This document shows, piece by piece, positions 50,563 through 59,947 of a DNA stretch of 64,000 bases. Positions within the stretch are counted from its first letter, which is position 1. Each line of letters opens with the position of its first letter. Position numbers and translations under genes: made by a program. Under the pieces are notes generated by a model. It had not been told where the DNA came from. It did not search any database and saw nothing but the letters and a program-made list of their open reading frames with translations. This DNA comes from Mya arenaria (lineage: Eukaryota > Mollusca > Bivalvia > Myida > Myidae), in NCBI RefSeq assembly GCF_026914265.1, contig NC_069126.1, positions 34,847,725 through 34,911,724 of the forward strand, in the 5' to 3' direction.

Positions 50563-51469
50563 GTCATGTACATACAGTGTACTAATGCTCAATAGCAATA
50601 TGTTTGGTCATAAAGAAGTTGTGTTACTGTAGTAAAGGACAATTAGATTTCAGTGTAAATCACTTGTAAATGGGATATGTCAGATTAGAACAAATTACAA
50701 ACTTTTTCTTGTATTTCTTAATACATCCATGCCACCTGGTTTTTGACATTACAGCTGTGGACTTATTTTCAGCAATGCAGGTTTTGCCATTTTGTGTATT
50801 CTTGGAGGCAATAAGTTTGGAAATAAACCGGACTAAATTGCCAGTGTGTTACTTGCTCTTGATATTAACATTCGCTTGTTATGACATCATGATCAGTGTT
50901 TATTTCCAATTGGATTAGCGTTACGTTGTTTAACTATTGATATCGAGGTTCCAAATATCAGCTATTCTTGATCGTATAATCTCATTGATATACTGTTTGT
51001 TTCTTTCCTAATTGAATTTCTTTCATGCCGTTTTTGGTGCGGCTTTGAGATAATATCATTTTCTTATGAAACTGCTGACTTGTATTGGTCTTTGGACTGT
51101 ATTGTGCATCTATTCGTACATTTTGTTTGCTCTTTTAAGCAAACATTTCTTAATTGCAAACAAGTATCAAAACTTACTTCACATATGATGCAGAATGATG
51201 TTTCATTTAGTGTGCATATGAGATTCTGCTTATGAACAAGAAAAAACAATCACAGCAACACAATGAGATCCCTATCTAAAGAAATATTGCTTCTTTTCAT
51301 TAATTCATACTATCAAACATTCATGAATATATTCATTTATTTGAAGTATATACATTGAAAAACTTGACATTTCTGAAGGCAAAAGAATAAATAGTGAGCT
51401 GGTTTCATTGAGATAAGAACCTTTTCCCTTTATGCATTAAAGAAAACACCTAAATACACTGAAAATGCC
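50563..51469. other. Stretch upstream of the 51.6 kb exons
   Basis: An 82-codon ORF at 50670-50918 is hydrophobic but has no clear signal, homology or splice context. I could not find an exon that joins in phase to 51614, so the upstream part of that gene is either unrecognised here or outside the window. Confidence 0.35.
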
Positions 51470-51584
51470 TTAAAGGGACTGAACACCAGATTGGCACCAA
51501 AAAGTTTTTTTCTGTATCGAATCTCAGGACAATTATTTAATAAAATGTTGTCAAAACGTTCAATCTGTGAGAGTGCAGCTTTAA
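51470..51584. mobile_element. 115-bp chimeric TTAA MITE
   Basis: The left end TTAAAGGGACTGAACACCAG and following 75 bp match family 2 (5869-6372). From about 51547 the sequence TTGTCAAAACGTTCAATCTG, TGAGAGTGCAGCTTTAA matches the right end of family 1 (1484-1794). Both outer edges are TTAA. Thus two families appear joined in one very short element just 30 bp before a coding exon. Confidence 0.7.
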
Positions 51585-51613
51585 AAACACTAATTTATTG
51601 CTTATTTCTATAG

Positions 51614-52126
51614 CTAGGCTGGTTGCTGAAGCCACAGAAGTATTTTCAAAGACAAACACCAATGCTGATCAAAACTTGGTCTTGTGATGGAATTCATTAC
51701 CGGTTCTTGGCAAGGATTTCAGAGAAAGGAATATCCTCTCTAAGTAAGAAAGAATTCTAAGTATGTAATGTTTCAATGCTTTCAAACCTTTGAATTGTTA
51801 AAAACTGATTGCAAAATGTCCAAAAGACTACTGGTATATATTTAATAATTTTGTCAAGAAAATCTTTGAATTATGAACTTTTCTGCATATTTATCACATA
51901 AATGCCTTAGTACATAAAAGGTTGTGTATGCCTCCAATGAGTGTCTACAGGCATTTTCATTCTTAAACAGTAGAAGCAGATACTTCTATTCTGTGTCAAA
52001 CACTGATTTTGTGTCTTGCTTGCAGATTATGATGTGCCAATAAGCTCCAGTTACGTGAAGCTGCGGCCTTTCGCCCTTGGTAGTTATAAGTCCTGCAATC
52101 TGAATCCTGAGGAGATGAGGCTCTGA
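51614..52126 (+). CDS. Last two exons of an unidentified protein gene
   Basis: Exon 51614-51743 follows TTATTTCTATAG and ends before GTAAGA. Exon 52026-52126 follows GTCTTGCTTGCAG. The first leaves one base and the second supplies two, so phase is kept across the 282-bp intron and the joint codon is AAT (Asn). The product is 76 residues up to TGA. The first part contains LGWLLKPQKYFQRQTPMLIK and HYRFLARISEKG; the second starts YDVPISSSYVKLRPF and ends NPEEMRL. An in-frame TAG directly precedes the first exon, as expected of intron. Composition is mixed and coding-like, unlike nearby random ORFs. AATAAA lies 18 bp after the stop. Upstream exons were not found and I do not recognise the family; the C-terminal tail is hydrophilic, without a membrane segment. 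Confidence 0.65.
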
Positions 52127-52143
52127 ATTCAATAGTTCAAAAG

Positions 52144-52149
52144 AATAAA
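52144..52149 (+). terminator. Polyadenylation signal after the 51.6 kb exons
   Basis: AATAAA 18 bp after the TGA of the terminal exon, implying a very short 3' UTR. Confidence 0.5.
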
Positions 52150-52362
52150 GTATAGTACTTGTTTGTGTGTAAATTATTCCAAAGAGTGAGATTTATAGCA
52201 AATCAGGTGTAAATTAGCAACTTTTAGACAATGGTAAAGAGCTGTACTCTTAATTTTAAGCCAAATCTAGTCTTCAAAACAGATACTTAAAGCAAAAAAA
52301 AATATGAAATGGGCATAATAATGTTATTGCTGCATTTTCTACATCCTGTAGCCACCTCAAAC

Positions 52363-52500
52363 ATGAAAACACTAGCAGTTGTCATAATTTTTTCAGTTTT
52401 GGTTGGGGTTTCTGCCATTTCTTATGTTGCACCATTTGTCCCGGAAGCAATCAATTTGGCATTTAATGTAGTGTTGTGTAGAATGTCTATAAATTCATGA
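52363..52500 (+). CDS. Candidate first coding exon of a secreted peptide
   Basis: A good acceptor (TTTTCTACATCCTGTAG, ending at 52351) is followed 11 bp later by ATG with A at -3. The 45-codon frame starts MKTLAVVIIFSVLVGVSA, a model signal peptide with a likely cleavage after Ala 18, then a short segment with VAPFVPEAINLAFN, and stops at 52500. It may be complete, or may splice at one of the GT dinucleotides near 52467-52480. An in-frame ATG also exists at 52309, but the segment before the acceptor is less signal-like. No homologue recognised; chance occurrence cannot be excluded. Confidence 0.35.
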   Translation: MKTLAVVIIFSVLVGVSAISYVAPFVPEAINLAFNVVLCRMSINS

Positions 52501-52814
52501 TCACTTTTTTTTGTTAAACTGAACATTTCTGTTACCTTTGTATATAACTGGACCAGAAAATCATAAATTTGACCCTTTGAAACATTTCAGTTTGGCGCTA
52601 TGTCATTTTTTATATAAAAAGCTAAGTCGATAAAGTGAAAAAATCTTATTTTGCTTAGAAAAAATGTTATAAGAGTAGGCAGGCCATTTTTGTAACTTGC
52701 TGTTTTATACTACACCATTGAAAGCTACAAGGAGGACTTTACTTGGTCTAATAATTCCAATGCATGAGGAAATAATGGCTCTTAAAAAGTTAATGGCTAA
52801 CTGTTTGATGGAAA
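52501..52814. other. Intergenic stretch, nothing recognised
   Basis: AT-rich sequence. A 73-codon ORF starting at 52697 runs into the hAT-like element and is not regarded as a gene. Confidence 0.35.
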
Positions 52815-53688
52815 CAGGGTTGGAACTTAGACTCGCATACTCGCAAAATGCGAGCGACATTTGCAAATTGCGAGTGGCTTTTTCTAGACCACAAAATGTT
52901 AAAAGGAAAGTGGAATAAACATGAACTTAACTCTGTTACAAAGTCAAGTGTAAACAGCCTATAAGTGGCATGTTTACAGTACCAGTATAAAGAATACAGT
53001 ACAGAGTCATGCTCTAGTAAGTTTTTTTCAAAAAATAGAACAAATACGGAAAAAGCCGAGTTTTATCTTGAATCTTTCAGGGATGCTCCGAGGGGTGCAT
53101 TATACAAAGTGAATTAAAGTGACGTTATCACCTAGCCTAAATTTGCGCACTCTATGCCAACCCCTTCAACCTTTGAATATATTTCTGCCCAGCTGTCAAA
53201 GTGAATTACGACTTCATCAATCAATATTTTTATGGTCCAAAGCATCCATGCTACATTTACTGTTATTTGTTTTAAATGTATAATGTTATCATTTTTGATA
53301 CTTATATTCTTAGTGAAATCTGTAGCGTGCTTGCCGAATGGGTATTACTCGATAGCGAGGTTAAATATACAAAGTGAACGATGTCAAATTATTGGACAGC
53401 TTAAGTGTTATCAAAAAGCGGCCAGCATCTGATACGTCTTTTTGTACCCCCCCAAAAAGAATAAGCCATCAACAAGTTCTAGTAGTCCAGTCACTTAAAA
53501 TTAAGATTGATACTTTTTAATATTCAAAACATGTCTTAGGTGTTAATTTCTACTTTAATAAGACAATATTATAAGGGAATAATTAAAGCAAATGATAAAA
53601 TTGCAAGTTGATTTTTCATTTTGCAAGTAGCCTCAAAAAGCACTCGCAAAATGTTGTGAGCGCTCCTCAAAGTTATATTAAAACCCTG
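52815..53688. mobile_element. Non-autonomous hAT-like element
   Basis: Begins CAGGGTTGGAACTTAGACTC and ends, read inverted, CAGGGTTTTAATATAACTTT. Just inside both ends lie CTCGCA/TGCGAG clusters (CTCGCAAAATGCGAG at 52843-52857; CACTCGCAAAATGTTGTGAG near 53641). CAGGGTT termini with subterminal repeats are typical of hAT elements. The target-site duplication is unclear (GGAAA-like on both sides). The interior has no transposase; a 66-codon ORF at 53232 is probably meaningless. Confidence 0.6.
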
Positions 53689-54417
53689 GGAAATAGCTCT
53701 TTCTGCCTTTAATGAAAACACCACAGGTGCTAATACTCATTCTGTGTTTAAGATATCATTTCAGTATGTGTTGCATACGGCCTAAAATTGAAGTATTTTA
53801 GAATTACCTTTAATTTATTTAACCATATGATGGAATATCTTCTTTGCTAAAAACCAGGTCCTGATTCTATTATATTTCCAATTTTCATAAATATATGTTA
53901 AAATTGGATATAAGCACAAATTGGATGTTCATTTTAAAGTCATATAAAGTAATGTGAAAGCGCTCCATATAATGCTGGAACTAACTGTACTGTGAGAGCC
54001 CAGGCACAGATTAAGCCCTGGGCTTTAGGACTGACCCCCCACCCCCACCACGATGGGCTCAAAGATATGCTTAGGGGAGGGCTGGTCTTTTTCCTGACAA
54101 ATGCATGGCTGATTTGACCATTGTCTTGCAGAGTATTCTCTTATCACTAGATCAATACACCATGGTTTGTGACAGTCATCTGGTCAGTAGGCTACTAATC
54201 CCTTCCCAGGGGAGGGGGCAATTAGCTTTGTCTAGAATACTGTGACATTGTTAAAATTCAAATTAACCTTCTGAACAATTAAGTGTATTACCAAAGGATA
54301 TAGTTTTAAACTGAAGGAGTTAATGAATGAGCTAATGTAAGCATAATTAAAGTACATTCTTGTTCTGATTATGTTGTGAACTGTTAAACTGCTTTATTGT
54401 GAATATATTAAGAGTTT

Positions 54418-54421
<4 letters not shown>
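53689..54421. other. Intergenic stretch, nothing recognised
   Basis: Contains a short GC-richer patch (CCCCCCACCCCCACCACGAT near 54037) but no supported exon. Confidence 0.35.

Positions 54422-54500
<79 letters not shown>
54422..54500. repeat. (AT)n microsatellite
   Basis: About 39 uninterrupted AT dinucleotides. Such tracts can extrude cruciforms and are often misassembled. Confidence 0.97.
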
Positions 54501-54503
<3 letters not shown>

Positions 54504-55068
54504 AATATCAATGACTCATGTTTTGTTGAATAATCTATGTTGTTAAATGCTATATATGTATTGTTGTTGAATGTTTATTATATAATCTAAGGTCTCATAC
54601 ATTAGATAATTAAATATGTTCATACTTTCGGCATACATTGTTATATTCAATGATGAAATGGTGCTAACAACGTCAACTACAGGGAATTTGATAACATACT
54701 TAGAGCCCGTCTAAGGCAGTGCCTTATTTCATATTATCATACTGTGTGAAAACTTGCCCCCTTAACGATTTTTGTATCAAGCTTTGGGACAGCTGTTTCA
54801 GCTGAACTAATTCTACTGAATTATGAGCGAATATTCAACTACTTCACGTTAAAAAGTTAGCAACGAAGTAGTTTATCACATTAAAAAACTCAAACCAAGT
54901 TCTGAACAATCGACCCATTGCTCAATCATTTCTTTCATATAAAAAGCTAACCTTAATTATCCACCATTGCGACACCAATGATGTGTTTCTGATTGCGTCT
55001 CTTTAGCCAACTCTACTGGAAAGGTTTCACTTCCGGTTAGATGGAGCGACACTTCCGGTTCCGTTGGC
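54501..55068. other. Intergenic stretch, nothing recognised
   Basis: AT-rich sequence without an exon-like ORF. The end (CACTTCCGGTTAGATGGAGC, GACACTTCCGGTTCCGTTGG) has two nearby ACTTCCGGTT boxes, which match the ETS-type core CCGGAAGT on the minus strand. Confidence 0.35.
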
Positions 55069-55990
55069 GCTGAAACATTGAACCTATATGTATGTTCAAA
55101 AATGCCGTCTTAAAGAGTTAACACGAATACCACTTAACTAACACCATTAATAAAAGACATTTTAAGATGTAACACCGAAGTAAAATGTATGAGCCGCATT
55201 GCGCCATTTTGGGCCTTCTGTCATCTCGTTTACGGTTATTATCTGATTGATTATTTGAATTAAATGACATTTCAGAAAGAAATTACTCAAAATTTTATGA
55301 TGATATCACTTATGCTTCGAAAGATACGTGTTTACAAGTAAGACCAATGTTTTCCACATTTAGAAAACTACATTTGACTTCACGCACATGACAGACTTAC
55401 GAAAGTACTTAATTGAAATCACGTGAAACATTGACGCATTAATATTTCAATATGCATATCATCTTCGTTGTTTTCTTAATAAGGAATCTTTCTGGAACAT
55501 AAATAAAGAAATATTTCGTGAGTCATTTTTATACCGATAATCCGTAGGGCTGTTGAAGACAACTTCTATTTTTTTAGACAATTAAATCAGTCAAAATAAG
55601 TAGGGACGAAATCCGTGTTTTCTGTGGAAACAAGAGTAATTAAATGGTCATAAGTCGTCATTGATGCGCCAATGTCAATCCTTCAAAGGAAAGAAGTTTA
55701 GAAGAAACGAATATACATTTTTTTATGATTATTTCATTTGTAATAGTTTTGAACGAAGGCTTATATTCGCGCAATGCGGCTCGTATATTTATACACATTG
55801 TATTCTTTCTTATGTTTTCCACGGCCTTTTCTACCTTTACTTAAACTGTTAACCAATTTAACGATTTGCAGTATTATATGTAATACTATATACGAAAATG
55901 AAACAAATATATACGTATTCGGGCTCGGTTAATATATATAGGGAAAGAAGCAGACACCTGTATAAGAATGTTTATTGTAAGATGAATAAG
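55069..55990. repeat. Probable diverged relative of the satellite flank block
   Basis: CGCTGAAACATTGAACCTAT at 55067 matches the start of the flank blocks at 43684, 45321 and 48106. Around 55895-55990, TACGAAAATGAAACAAATAT, TCGGGCTCGGTTAATATA, GGGAAAGAAGC and GTAAGATGAAT parallels ACGAATATGAAATAAAC, TGGGTTTGGTTAAGAAAA, GGGAAAGAATGC and TATAAGATTTA of the flank block. No satellite is attached here. The similarity is by eye and moderate. Confidence 0.4.
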
Positions 55991-56822
55991 CAGAAATTTT
56001 TGTAGTGGGTCATGCAATAAAGCTTTCTGTTAAGTTTCAGTGAATTTGGCCTGGTAGTTTCAGAGATGTTTTAAAGTAAAAAAGGAAGTTGGCCAGATTG
56101 TTGTTGTTGTTGTTAATCAATCGCGACCCCTTGTCGTATTTTTGTAGAAGGTTACCCAAGGAAGCTTCCTGTAAAGTTTTATTGAATTTGGACTGATAGT
56201 TTTAGAGAAGAAGTTTTTTAAAGCAAAACAGGAAGTTGCCCTTTTGTTGTTAATGTTGTATTTGTTGATCAATCGTGACCCCTTGTTGTATTTTTGGAGA
56301 GGGTCACCAAAGGAAGCTTCCTGTAAAGTTTCATTGAATTTAGAGTGGTAGTTTCAGAGGAGATGTTTTTAAAAGCAAAACAGGAAATCTGCTATTTTTT
56401 GTTGCTGTTGCTGGTGTTGTTGATTAATCGTGACCACTTGTTGTATTTTTGTATACGGTCTCCCAAGGATGCTTCACGTGTAGTTTCATTGAATTGGACG
56501 GGTTGTTTCAGAGATGTTTTTAAAGCAAAACAGGAAGTCGGTCAAGTTGTTGTTGTTGTTGTTGACCAATCGTTAACTCGTGCTGTATTTTTATAGAGGA
56601 GCACCCATGAAAGCTTCCTGTAAAGCTTCATTGAATTTTAAATGGTAGTTTATGAAGAGATTGTTTTTTTTAGGGGGACACCCAAGGAAGCTTCCTGTGA
56701 ATTTTCATTGAATTTGGCCAGGCAGTTTCAGAGGAGATGTTTTAAGCAATTACTGACGGACGGACGACGGGCAAATACCGATCACAATAGCTTACCTTGA
56801 GCACTTCGTGCTCTGGTGAGCT
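55991..56822 (+). repeat. Interspersed repeat with internal tandem units of about 150 bp
   Basis: Five to six units with GGAAGCTTCCTGTAAAGTTT, CATTGAATTTGG, GGTAGTTTCAGAGGAGATGT, AAAGCAAAACAGGAAGT and GATCAATCGTGACCCCTTGT at 80-160 bp spacing. It ends ACGGACGGACGACGGGCAAA and CTTGAGCACTTCGTGCTCTG, GTGAGCTA. The architecture (tandem body plus a GC-rich palindromic tail) parallels the element at 49395-50562, although the sequence differs. TTG-rich patches give open frames that are not genes. Confidence 0.75.
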
Positions 56823-56921
56823 AAACATAGAGAAGAAATAAAAAATAAGACTTCTTCTCATCTCCCTCATTGGCGAAAGAGATTGTTTGCGCACACAAAA
56901 ACAAACAAACAACTCTTGATC

Positions 56922-57101
56922 TTATGATAAAGGTAACACTCTTGTGGACATTTTGCTTTTTGCCGTTTGACAACAATTGAAAGCAAAAAATAGCAGCATA
57001 AAACCAGTAGAAACAGGGATATTCGTACAAATCATTAAAATTGCCAGCAAGCTAAGTGCAAGGAAAACACACAACATACCTGCAATCCCGAATACAACCA
57101 T
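56922..57101 (-). CDS. Candidate membrane-protein exon (low support)
   Basis: A 59-codon minus-strand frame beginning MVVFGIAGMLCVFLALSLLA, continuing through ILMICTN, a short turn and FMLLFFAFNCC, then a basic tail (TAKSK) and TAA. It reads as two closely spaced hydrophobic segments with realistic codon variety. The frame is open a few codons upstream (WEPGQDGCFV) to a TGA that overlaps a possible acceptor (CATTGGTCAG). In another frame, a GCAG|GTATGT donor lies inside it, so a small alternative exon (about 57080-57140) is also possible. Family unknown; it may be a decayed gene fragment. Confidence 0.3.
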   Translation of the reverse strand: MVVFGIAGMLCVFLALSLLAILMICTNIPVSTGFMLLFFAFNCCQTAKSKMSTRVLPLS

Positions 57102-57339
57102 TACGAAACATCCATCTTGTCCAGGTTCCCACCTTCACCTGACCAATGTAAATACAAGGCTGAATTTATCGCTCCATGCATTCACACCTATTCGACACAT
57201 GTCCAGGGGCAAAATGCATATTATTATTACCTAGTGTCTATTTTGCTTCGAAACGTCCACTGAGAGTGTGGACGCGCTGGTCATGATTTCATGAATGATA
57301 TATAGGGCCCGTGAGCTAATTTTTAAGCTTAACTACGTG

Positions 57340-57405
57340 TGTCTCAGGTGGACGAGTGTTTAACGACTTAACCTGTTGATCCGTCGACCCTGGTTCGATT
57401 CCCCA
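57340..57405 (+). repeat. tRNA-derived SINE head
   Basis: TCAGGTGGACGAGTGTTTAACG resembles the A-box region of a tRNA-Ser/Leu-type head, and CCCTGGTTCGATTCCCC holds a full B box (GGTTCGATTCC). The rest does not fold as a clean cloverleaf, so this is a SINE, not a tRNA gene. The SINE may extend to the GAGCCGCCCCTGG region near 57625. Confidence 0.55.
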
Positions 57406-57578
57406 AAAACGGCTAGATATCTTTATTGTCCTTTGAAAGGTTTATCTCAGAAAATGAAATCTTTTTAATTCAGTTTATCTGCCAAACATTATTGACAGTG
57501 AAGATAAATGTTAATTCCATGTCATTATATGATTAAGATAATGCATTCTAAAAAGTTCGATATGTTTATAATTAGTTG

Positions 57579-57596
57579 CCCCCCCCCCCCCCCCCC
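57579..57596. repeat. C18 homopolymer
   Basis: An uninterrupted run of about 18 C between AGTTG and ATTTAG; prone to sequencing length error. Confidence 0.9.
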
Positions 57597-57947
57597 ATTT
57601 AGAAAGTCCTGGAGCCGCCCCTGGCCTGTTTCATATTTTAATACGTCATTCCCTTTTTGTGTGCAATAATTTCATTTTAATTAGTTGAATCCGTTTAGTT
57701 GCAGCGTGTAATGTGGACCATTGACAGAATGTAAGTGGACCATTGGTAGAAACATGTATAGTCTCGGTACCGCATCAATTGTAACTTTCTCGATACCAAA
57801 TTTAGATAGTTCTCAAGATACCGCTACCAGGGTCTTGTAAACCCAACCTCCACCAGGGGGAATGACTTCGAAGCAAGTGATTAAGATTGCGTTTAAACAT
57901 ATATGTTCTACTTCTTTGGAGACCAAATGTCCCTGCTCCAAGTCACT

Positions 57948-58095
57948 TAAAGGGGCTGTACTTATGATAAAATTGCGGGAAAAAAAAGAAAAGTGTCGAA
58001 AACTTCATAAACTTGGAATTAATGTGTACAATGCATTGAAACTTACTAACTGAAGTACCACAAAGTTTACAATTTATTTTAAGTTTAGCAGTTAT
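57948..58095 (-). mobile_element. Inverted partial family 2 MITE
   Basis: TTAAAGGGGCTGTACTTATG, then CATAAACTTGGAATTAATGT and GAAGTACCACAAAGTTTACA match the inverted right half of the element at 5869-6372. The tRNA-like centre and the other end are missing. Confidence 0.7.
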
Positions 58096-58481
58096 TTAGA
58101 ACCGATATTTAGGCTGGAGGATAATTTGGTTTTGTTTACAAACAGTGTATTATCATCTTTTTTTATATCTCATCTGAAATGATTCTGGTCGTGTATTTTT
58201 GATAGAAATTGAGATCATCCTTTAGAAATAAAGCGTATTCGCAAATAGAAACATTCTAAAAACATTTAACACCAATCATAGTGAGATTTTATGAAATTTC
58301 CGATTGACAACACTGACTTATATCATTCTTTTTTCCCTTGTCAAACGCATCCGAATGTTGTTTTTGAAATTAATGCACAAAAAATAAAAGCCAATTTTAC
58401 TACATATACTTTAATTTTTCATTAATTGTACGAAACAGCCCTTTGCTTAACAAAAAAAAAAACAAATTATATAAAAGATCT
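58096..58481. other. Intergenic stretch, nothing recognised
   Basis: AT-rich sequence with poly-A and poly-T runs; no exon or repeat identified. Confidence 0.35.
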
Positions 58482-58885
58482 GGCCCCAATATCATGAATA
58501 TACATGTACTTAAGTCAAATCTCAGTCTCAACTCATTTTCCAAATTACAGTATGGCAAAAATACTTAAGTTTTACTACTTTTAAAAGCAAATATGCATTA
58601 TGTCTATTAACATTATTGTTCAATATTCTAAAAAAAAAATCTACAGCACAAAATGTACTTGAGTAAAACTCAAAAATAATAAATTTGACTCAAGTACAAT
58701 TTTTTCTCTCAGATACTTTTTTATATAAAATATTGACCAAATTCTTTAATCAACATAATAAATGAGAGAATGCAAATTTAAAAAGGGTAAAACATTCACA
58801 ATTTTGAATCATATGATGCTGTAATTTGATAAAAAGAGTTGAGACTGAGATAGATTAACTTGAGTATTTTCGTGATATTGGGGCC
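58482..58885. mobile_element. MITE with GGCCCCAATATCA termini
   Basis: GGCCCCAATATCATGAATAT and AAGTCAAATCTCAGTCTCAA at the left end are repeated inverted at the right end (TTGAGACTGAGATAGATTAA, CTTGAGTATTTTCGTGATAT, TGGGGCC), giving terminal inverted repeats of about 50 bp around a 404-bp element. There is no coding capacity. The interior carries ACTTAAGTTTTAC/GAGTAAAACTC-type subrepeats. Confidence 0.8.
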
Positions 58886-59016
58886 TGAATCGTACAAAAT
58901 ACGATATCTTTACTTTTCGCCCATTATTACGTCCACCGACGTCAAAGAAGACTGGCAAGCGACCTTGATGACACTATTCATCGAATTGCGGTAGCATAAC
59001 AACGCATCCAAAAACC

Positions 59017-59275
59017 GGCCGGTGATGTTGTTGTTGTTATTGTTGTTGTTGTTGTTATTTCCCAGTTTTATGACCCTCCCGCCTCTTTACGAGGATATCA
59101 GGTGTGGACATACCAGCTTTACATGGTGGAGGAAGACCTCAGGTGCCTCTCAGGGCAATATTCAGGCTCGAGCTGGCCCTTTGGTACAACCACCGACGTT
59201 CCGAAAGCTAGCTATTGAGCTTCCTCACATGAATGGTCTTGACCGTGAGCCTCGCTGGCCCAATGGAACTTAATG
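59017..59275 (+). other. GTT repeat followed by a GC-richer unidentified segment
   Basis: (TTG)n at 59024-59057, then about 215 bp of unusually balanced composition (CCCTCCCGCCTCTTTACGAG, AGGTGCCTCTCAGGGCAATA, CTCACATGAATGGTCTTGAC). One frame is open for 83 codons but starts within the TTG run. It could be a gene fragment or part of a dispersed repeat; the TTG run at one edge and the second TTG run at 59911 favour a repeat. Confidence 0.35.
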
Positions 59276-59383
59276 CTTAATAAAACGGATAAGTCTCACC
59301 AAAGGGATATTGTTTCGCCGTATCAAATCTTTGCCAATAGAAACAGATGACCAAATGGAATCGGGATACATAGAGAAATCCTT

Positions 59384-59749
59384 TTGCAACTTTCAAGGTA
59401 CACGGTAGAACATACTTCACATACATTACATCATTATTCAATCTCACCAGTTGGACAGTCTACATATGAATTATATCATACAAAATATTGCAACTTACCA
59501 TACATTGCTGCAACTAATTCACTATATATCCACGGTTGGAATGTCATTCACAAATGTATAATACTTTTCATTCATAGAAAGTTGGTTGTAGTACCACGTG
59601 GGTGTCAAGTCATTGAGTACATACAAAAACACGAGTTAGCTCATGATATTCACGACTGGATAAATTTCACTCCATCTAACTTCTATTATACAAACACTCG
59701 GACTTTTGTGAACTACTTGTTAAATTTTATAACAAAATGTTTTATATAA
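59384..59749 (+). CDS. Hypothetical 121-codon ORF, low support
   Basis: The longest non-satellite ORF in the window. It is rich in His, Tyr, Thr and Asn (for example HTLHHYSISPVGQSTYELYH), with a hydrophobic patch CIILFI near residue 59. It has no signal peptide, Cys pattern or recognised motif. It lies between two TTG-rich tracts about 850 bp apart and may be carried by the same repeat element. Chance openness in AT-rich DNA is the main alternative. Confidence 0.2.
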   Translation: MQLSRYTVEHTSHTLHHYSISPVGQSTYELYHTKYCNLPYIAATNSLYIHGWNVIHKCIILFIHRKLVVVPRGCQVIEYIQKHELAHDIHDWINFTPSNFYYTNTRTFVNYLLNFITKCFI

Positions 59750-59910
59750 ACCTTCTAGATTTACCATTAATTGCAAAATAGTTCACTACTACTGACTAAC
59801 AATCATTTATTTTTTGTTCACATTTCATTTTAATGCTTCTCGTTAAATTTTACCTGTTTGCTAGAAAACTGTTTGTATGCTTTAGGCATTATTGCCTGAA
59901 TGCATTAAAA

Positions 59911-59911
59911 G

Positions 59912-59946
<35 letters not shown>

Positions 59947-59947
59947 A
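59911..59947. repeat. (GTT)n microsatellite
   Basis: About 12 uninterrupted GTT units. Confidence 0.95.
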
